From an uncultured Oscillospiraceae bacterium (GTDB taxonomy: Bacteria > Bacillota > Clostridia > Oscillospirales > Oscillospiraceae): a DNA stretch of 8,211 nt. The stretch lies in NCBI GenBank assembly GCA_900751035.1, contig CAADSF010000173.1, positions 1-8,211 of the forward strand. Direction: 5' to 3'. Made by a program: the position numbers and the translations under genes. Under the pieces are notes generated by a model. It did no database searches. It saw only the letters and a program-made list of their open reading frames with translations, and was not told the DNA's origin. Position 1 is the stretch's first letter, and each line of letters begins with the position of its first letter. Below, piece after piece: positions 5,169 to 8,211 of this stretch.

Positions 5169-6515
5169 ATGCGAAAGGCAAGAAAACCTCTGTGTCTGCT
5201 GCTGTGCGCCGTGCTGCTTCTGTCCATGAGCGCGGCCGCGCTCGGCGCGAACAACTACAGCAGCTGGTTCCAAACAAACTATGACGAGATCAACAAGCTC
5301 GGCCTGATGCCCGCATCCTTCAACGGTCTTGACCTGACCAAGGACATTACGCGCGGCGAAATGTGTGAGCTGGCCGTCTACGCATTCGAAAAGGCCACCG
5401 GCAACGACATCGATATGTCGAACGAAACCTTCACCGGCTTTACGGATACGTCGGATGAAAACATCGTCAAGGCTCATCTGTACGGCATTGTCAACGGCTA
5501 TGAGGACGGCTCGTTCCGCCCGAAGCAGCTTCTGACGCGGCAGGAATTCTTCAAGCTCATCGAGAATTTCTGCACGGCTGCTGCGTTCTCTCCCAAGGCG
5601 AAGGACGGCGCGCTGAACGGCTTCGCCGACGCCGGCTCGATCTCCGCGTGGGCGAAGGAGGCTGCGCAGATCTGTGTGAGCTATTCCTACGTGCAGGGCA
5701 CGAAGCTCGGAAACGGCACGTATCTGAACCCCAAGGACAACGCCAGCCGGCAGGAAGCCATGACGATGTTCCTGCGCTGCTATAAAACCATCCAGTGGTT
5801 CTACGATGAAAACGTCAAGAGCGCGACGGTTGTTGTCGACCAGATCAACCTGAACGTTACCGTCACAAGCGTCAGCAAGACCATGTACGTCTGCCAGACG
5901 GGCTATATCAACGTCCGCGATTCCTGGACGACCGGCAGCACGAAGGTCGGCGAGCTGAGCTACAACGCCGCCGTCACCGTCACCGGCATCACGACCACGA
6001 CCTCCGACGGCCACCAGTGGTACCGCATCAAATATAACGGCATCACGGCCTATGTCCGCGCGGACCTGCTCGCCGACAAGAAGGACAGCACCGTTACGCC
6101 GGGCAGCGGCTCCGGCTCCGGCAGCGGCGGAACCGTCTCCGGCTCCGGCACAGCCAGCGAGATCGCGAACTTCGCCATGAGCTTCGTCGGCTGCAGCTAC
6201 GTCTGGGGCGGCACAAGCCCGTCGAGCGGCTTCGACTGCTCCGGCCTCATGTACTACGTCCTGACGCAGTACGGCTACTCCATGAAGCGCGTCGCCAACG
6301 ACCAGATGACGCAGGGCACCTACGTTTCCCGCAGCGACCTGCAGGTCGGCGACCTCGTCTTCTTCGGCTACAGCGGCTACGCCAACCACGTCGGCATGTA
6401 CATCGGCGGCGGCAACTTCGTCCACGCCTCCACGCCGTCCACGGGCGTCCGCGTCAACTCGCTCGACGAATCGTATTACAAGACCCGCTTCCTCTGCGGA
6501 CGCCGCATTATCTGA
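5169..6515 (+). CDS. Secreted SLH - SH3b - NlpC/P60 peptidoglycan endopeptidase
   Basis: A 448-residue exported wall hydrolase. NlpC/P60 enzymes cut the bond between D-Glu (or D-isoglutamine) and the diamino acid of stem peptides. Residues 1-27 form a signal peptide (RKARK, hydrophobic core, AALGA, probable cut near 27). Three SLH repeats follow (about 30-78, 88-140, 149-208). Each keeps a TRAE-type motif (TRGE 61-64, TRQE 123-126, SRQE 193-196), and the second has the classic GIVNGYEDGSFRP. SLH repeats usually anchor proteins to pyruvylated wall polymer. A bacterial SH3 domain spans about 239-302 (GYINVRDSWTTGSTKVGEL, WYRIKYNGITAYV), then a Gly-Ser linker (311-327). The catalytic domain is 331-448, with Cys357 (GFDCSGL), His407 (ANHVGMYIG) and His419 (NFVHAS). 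All catalytic residues are present. The start is set by AAGGAG at 5153-5158. It diverges from murT, so shared wall-linked control is plausible. The exact substrate and gene name are unknown. Confidence 0.93.
   Translation: MRKARKPLCLLLCAVLLLSMSAAALGANNYSSWFQTNYDEINKLGLMPASFNGLDLTKDITRGEMCELAVYAFEKATGNDIDMSNETFTGFTDTSDENIVKAHLYGIVNGYEDGSFRPKQLLTRQEFFKLIENFCTAAAFSPKAKDGALNGFADAGSISAWAKEAAQICVSYSYVQGTKLGNGTYLNPKDNASRQEAMTMFLRCYKTIQWFYDENVKSATVVVDQINLNVTVTSVSKTMYVCQTGYINVRDSWTTGSTKVGELSYNAAVTVTGITTTTSDGHQWYRIKYNGITAYVRADLLADKKDSTVTPGSGSGSGSGGTVSGSGTASEIANFAMSFVGCSYVWGGTSPSSGFDCSGLMYYVLTQYGYSMKRVANDQMTQGTYVSRSDLQVGDLVFFGYSGYANHVGMYIGGGNFVHASTPSTGVRVNSLDESYYKTRFLCGRRII
6099..6149 (+). repeat. Gly-Ser low-complexity linker coding repeat
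   Basis: Iterated GGCTCC/GGCAGC units encode residues 311-327 (PGSGSGSGSGG then TVSGSG), a flexible tether between the SH3b and NlpC/P60 domains. The tandem GGCTCC units are the sort of tract that can change length by slippage without breaking frame, since the unit is 6 bases. Confidence 0.75.
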
Positions 6516-6536
6516 CGATCAAATTATGACATACCG

Positions 6537-6567
6537 GCCCCCGGTCTGCTTAAAAAGCGCCGGGGGC
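6537..6567 (+). terminator. GC-rich hairpin after the NlpC/P60 gene, without a U tract
   Basis: GCCCCCGG (6537-6544) pairs perfectly with CCGGGGGC (6560-6567). Within the 15-nt loop a small GCTT/AAGC stem can form. It starts 22 nt after the stop codon. No run of T follows on the + strand (TGCGCATATC), so it is a weak or partial terminator, or a 3' protective hairpin that lets some transcripts read into the next gene. I see no good promoter between here and 6591. Confidence 0.5.
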
Positions 6568-6590
6568 TGCGCATATCAAAAGGAGAATGT

Positions 6591-7640
6591 ATGGAGCGAA
6601 ATGAATTGGCGCTTTTGCGCCTGTCCAATCAATATCTGCTGCACGCGGGGGAGCAGATGGAGGTACTCCGCGCCATGAACGGCTTTCAGGCGCAGTTTCT
6701 CTCCAACGCGCTGCACGCCATGCGCCTGCGCAGTGCAGCGGATGACGCAGCGCACGCGGCGGACGGTCTTATAAAGGGCTGGACGCTCCGCGGCACAATG
6801 CACATCTTTGCCGAGGCCGACCTTCCGCTGTTCCTGCACACCGGCTGCCGGTACCGGAGCCGGGACTGGACCGTCCCGTCCTTCTGGAACCAGCGCCCGG
6901 ACTGGGCGCTCACGCCGCAGCGGCAGGCATATTTTTCAGACCTGATCGTCGACACGCTCGCACAGGGGCCGCTGGCACGTGAGGCGCTGAAAGACCGCTG
7001 CCGCGCTGCCGGAATGACGCAGGCGGAGGAGGGCAGTATGTTCCATCCCTGGGGCGGCGGCATGCGGGAGCTCTGCGAGCGCGGCTTTCTCTGCGGCACG
7101 GCCAGCGAGGAAAAGGCGTTCCGGCTCTGTCCGGCGTTCACGCCGATGGAAGAGCGGGAGGCGCTGCTGGAGCAGACGCGCCGGTATTTCACGAATTACG
7201 GCCCGGCCTCTGTCCGGGACGCGGCCTATTATTTCGGCACCTCGCAGACGGAGATCAAAATGCGGCTGGCCCGGCTTCCCGTGGAGGCAGCCGAATGCGA
7301 GGGGCAGCAGCTTTTCAGCCTGCAATCCGGCAGAGCATCGAAGCAGGCGCTTCCTGACTGCCTGTTTCTGGCGGGCTTCGACCCGCTGATGCTGGGCTAT
7401 GAGAAAAAGCAGAGCGTATTTCTCACGACAGAGTATCTGCGCGGCATTTTCAGCCTGTCCGGCATCGTCATGCCGCCGGTGCTGCTGCGCGGCACGGTCG
7501 CGGGCCGCTGGAAGCGCAGCGGAAAGCGGCTGCTCGTCACGCAGTTCCGCCCGTTTTCGCAAGCGGAATGCGGCTTCGTGGAGGCGGCTGCTGCACAGCT
7601 CTGGGGCGAAGCCGTACAGCCTGTCTTTCAGGACGCATAA
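6591..7640 (+). CDS. AlkZ-like winged-helix protein (HTH_42 family), possible DNA glycosylase
   Basis: A 349-residue protein of the HTH_42/AlkZ-like family. Characterised members, Streptomyces AlkZ and E. coli YcaQ, are DNA glycosylases that remove alkylated bases and unhook interstrand crosslinks. Family marks visible: NGFQAQFLSNALHAMRLRS (30-48), where Gln33-Ala-Gln35 matches the catalytic QxQ motif; GWTLRGTMHIF (63-73), matching the conserved RGTxH; LAGFDPLMLGY (260-270); and the C-terminal MPPVLLRGTVAGRWKR (294-309). The length fits the family. The start at 6591 has AAAAGGAG (6578-6585) 5 nt upstream; another ATG at 6587 is out of frame. No own promoter is apparent, so it may be read from the upstream hydrolase gene. 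There is no functional link to the wall genes around it. Family membership is fairly sure. Glycosylase activity is inferred from the motif, and many homologues remain uncharacterised. Confidence 0.85.
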   Translation: MERNELALLRLSNQYLLHAGEQMEVLRAMNGFQAQFLSNALHAMRLRSAADDAAHAADGLIKGWTLRGTMHIFAEADLPLFLHTGCRYRSRDWTVPSFWNQRPDWALTPQRQAYFSDLIVDTLAQGPLAREALKDRCRAAGMTQAEEGSMFHPWGGGMRELCERGFLCGTASEEKAFRLCPAFTPMEEREALLEQTRRYFTNYGPASVRDAAYYFGTSQTEIKMRLARLPVEAAECEGQQLFSLQSGRASKQALPDCLFLAGFDPLMLGYEKKQSVFLTTEYLRGIFSLSGIVMPPVLLRGTVAGRWKRSGKRLLVTQFRPFSQAECGFVEAAAAQLWGEAVQPVFQDA

Positions 7641-7646
7641 TCGACC

Positions 7647-7675
7647 TTTTCAAACCGAAAAATCCATGCTATACT
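7647..7675 (+). promoter_or_regulatory. Putative promoter of the cwlD-like gene
   Basis: -35-like TTTTCA (7647-7652), a 17-nt spacer, and -10 TATACT (7670-7675) preceded by TGC, giving an extended -10 TGcTATACT. The predicted start is near 7682, leaving a 30-nt leader. It begins right after the AlkZ-like stop codon. I see no clear sigma-E or sigma-G sporulation promoter in the same gap. Confidence 0.55.
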
Positions 7676-7684
7676 TTTCTCGTC

Positions 7685-7704
7685 CCTCATACGCTTGTAT
7701 GGGG
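7685..7704 (+). promoter_or_regulatory. Leader hairpin covering part of the cwlD ribosome binding site
   Basis: CCTCATAC (7685-7692) pairs with GTATGGGG (7697-7704) around the loop GCTT; one pair is G-U (7687/7702). The 3' arm contains the first bases of the probable Shine-Dalgarno GGTGATC (7703-7709), which is complementary to the extended 16S 3' end and leads to the ATG at 7712. The structure could lower translation, but with only 8 bp it may be incidental. Confidence 0.35.
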
Positions 7705-7711
7705 TGATCGT

Positions 7712-8211
7712 ATGAAAAAATGGGTAGAGATTATGATGCCGGTCATGCTGTTTGCGACCGTTCTGTATTTCTGCGTCTTCGCCGTTCTGACCCATCGGAG
7801 CGCACAGACGGCTGCCATACAGCCCGGCGGTACGACCGTCGTGCTCGACGCGGGGCACGGCGGGGAGGACGGCGGCGCGACCGGCGTTTCCGGCACGTCG
7901 GAGGCGGCGCTGAATCTGGATATTGCGCTGCGCCTGCGCGACCTTCTGCGCCTGTGCGGCGTGCAGGTCAGTATGATCCGCGAGACCGATACGGCTGTCT
8001 ATTCAGACGGCTGCCGCTCGATCTCGGAGAAAAAAGTCTCCGACATCAAGAACCGCACCGAGACGGTGAATCAGACGGAAAATGCGCTGCTTCTGAGCGT
8101 ACACCAGAACTTCTTCACCGAGGGCAAGTACCACGGCGCACAGGTCTTTTACGCGAAAACGCCCGGCAGCCAGACGCTGGCCGAGCAGCTGCAGGCCAAT
8201 CTCGCGCTGGG
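7712..8211 (+). CDS. cwlD: Membrane-anchored N-acetylmuramoyl-L-alanine amidase, CwlD type (3' truncated by window)
   Basis: The first 166 codons of an Amidase_3 zinc enzyme, cut off by the window end (about 240 residues expected). It hydrolyses the bond between N-acetylmuramic acid and L-Ala; in spore formers CwlD does this as the first step of muramic-delta-lactam formation in cortex peptidoglycan. Residues 8-27 (MMPVMLFATVLYFCVFAVL) form an N-terminal membrane anchor. The domain then starts with TTVVLDAGHGGEDGGATG. Zinc ligands visible are His49, Glu64 (in GTSEAALNLDIALRLRDLL) and His131 (LLLSVHQNFF), followed by YHGAQVFYA. The catalytic Glu near the C-terminus lies beyond the window. The segment VSDIKNRTETVN and the spacing to GAQVFYA resemble CwlD more than generic AmiC-type amidases. 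No earlier in-frame start exists nearby; GGTGATC at 7703-7709 is the likely ribosome binding site. The gene symbol is probable, not certain. Confidence 0.82.
   Translation, partial: MKKWVEIMMPVMLFATVLYFCVFAVLTHRSAQTAAIQPGGTTVVLDAGHGGEDGGATGVSGTSEAALNLDIALRLRDLLRLCGVQVSMIRETDTAVYSDGCRSISEKKVSDIKNRTETVNQTENALLLSVHQNFFTEGKYHGAQVFYAKTPGSQTLAEQLQANLAL

Noticed and set aside
5061..6425. A 454-codon minus strand open frame opposite the SLH-NlpC/P60 gene
   Set aside because: In-register mirror of a well-supported gene, and it would run through the divergent promoter region. Low-complexity Ala/Val/Asp content with no domain.
6936..7562. Minus strand open frames opposite the AlkZ-like gene (also 6576-6839 and 6686-7192)
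   Set aside because: Two are in-register mirrors and one is a frame-shifted shadow; none has a ribosome binding site or family motif.

Overview
The window is a GC-rich stretch of ordinary chromosome, most likely from an anaerobic Clostridia bacterium such as an Oscillospirales/Ruminococcaceae-type gut Firmicute. The reasons are the clostridial-style PheS with a double CxxC insert, the MurT/GatD pair, a secreted S-layer-homology (SLH) protein, a CwlD-type amidase (typical of spore formers), strong AAGGAG ribosome binding sites and a high-GC codon bias. Species is not determinable by eye. No phage, insertion sequence, CRISPR, tRNA or rRNA was seen.

Layout. (1) Positions 1-2783, + strand: the 3' end of pheS followed by complete pheT, the two subunits of phenylalanyl-tRNA synthetase. 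(2) 2784-2907: two strong hairpins between convergent genes, the second a convincing bidirectional terminator. (3) 2908-5010, - strand: murT then gatD, 3 nt apart, the two-subunit enzyme that amidates D-Glu in lipid II. (4) 5011-5168: a divergent intergenic region with two good promoters sharing the same extended -10 core, an inverted repeat and a WalR-like dyad between them. (5) 5169-6515, + strand: a secreted SLH x3 / SH3b / NlpC-P60 cell-wall endopeptidase. (6) 6591-7640, + strand: an AlkZ-like winged-helix protein that keeps the catalytic QxQ motif of DNA glycosylases. (7) From 7712 past the window end, + strand: a membrane-anchored N-acetylmuramoyl-L-alanine amidase of the CwlD type, with its own promoter.

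Three of the transcription units act on peptidoglycan. MurT/GatD sets the amidation state of the stem peptide, the NlpC/P60 protein probably cuts next to that same residue, and the CwlD-like amidase removes stem peptides from muramic acid. The murT and NlpC/P60 promoters face away from each other across one short region, so joint control of amidation and hydrolysis is plausible but unproven.

I found no evidence of a wholly new system. The points most worth a second look are the SD-less, possibly leaderless murT start, the WalR-like site in the divergent promoter region, the AlkZ-like protein with an intact QxQ motif, and the hairpin over the cwlD ribosome binding site.
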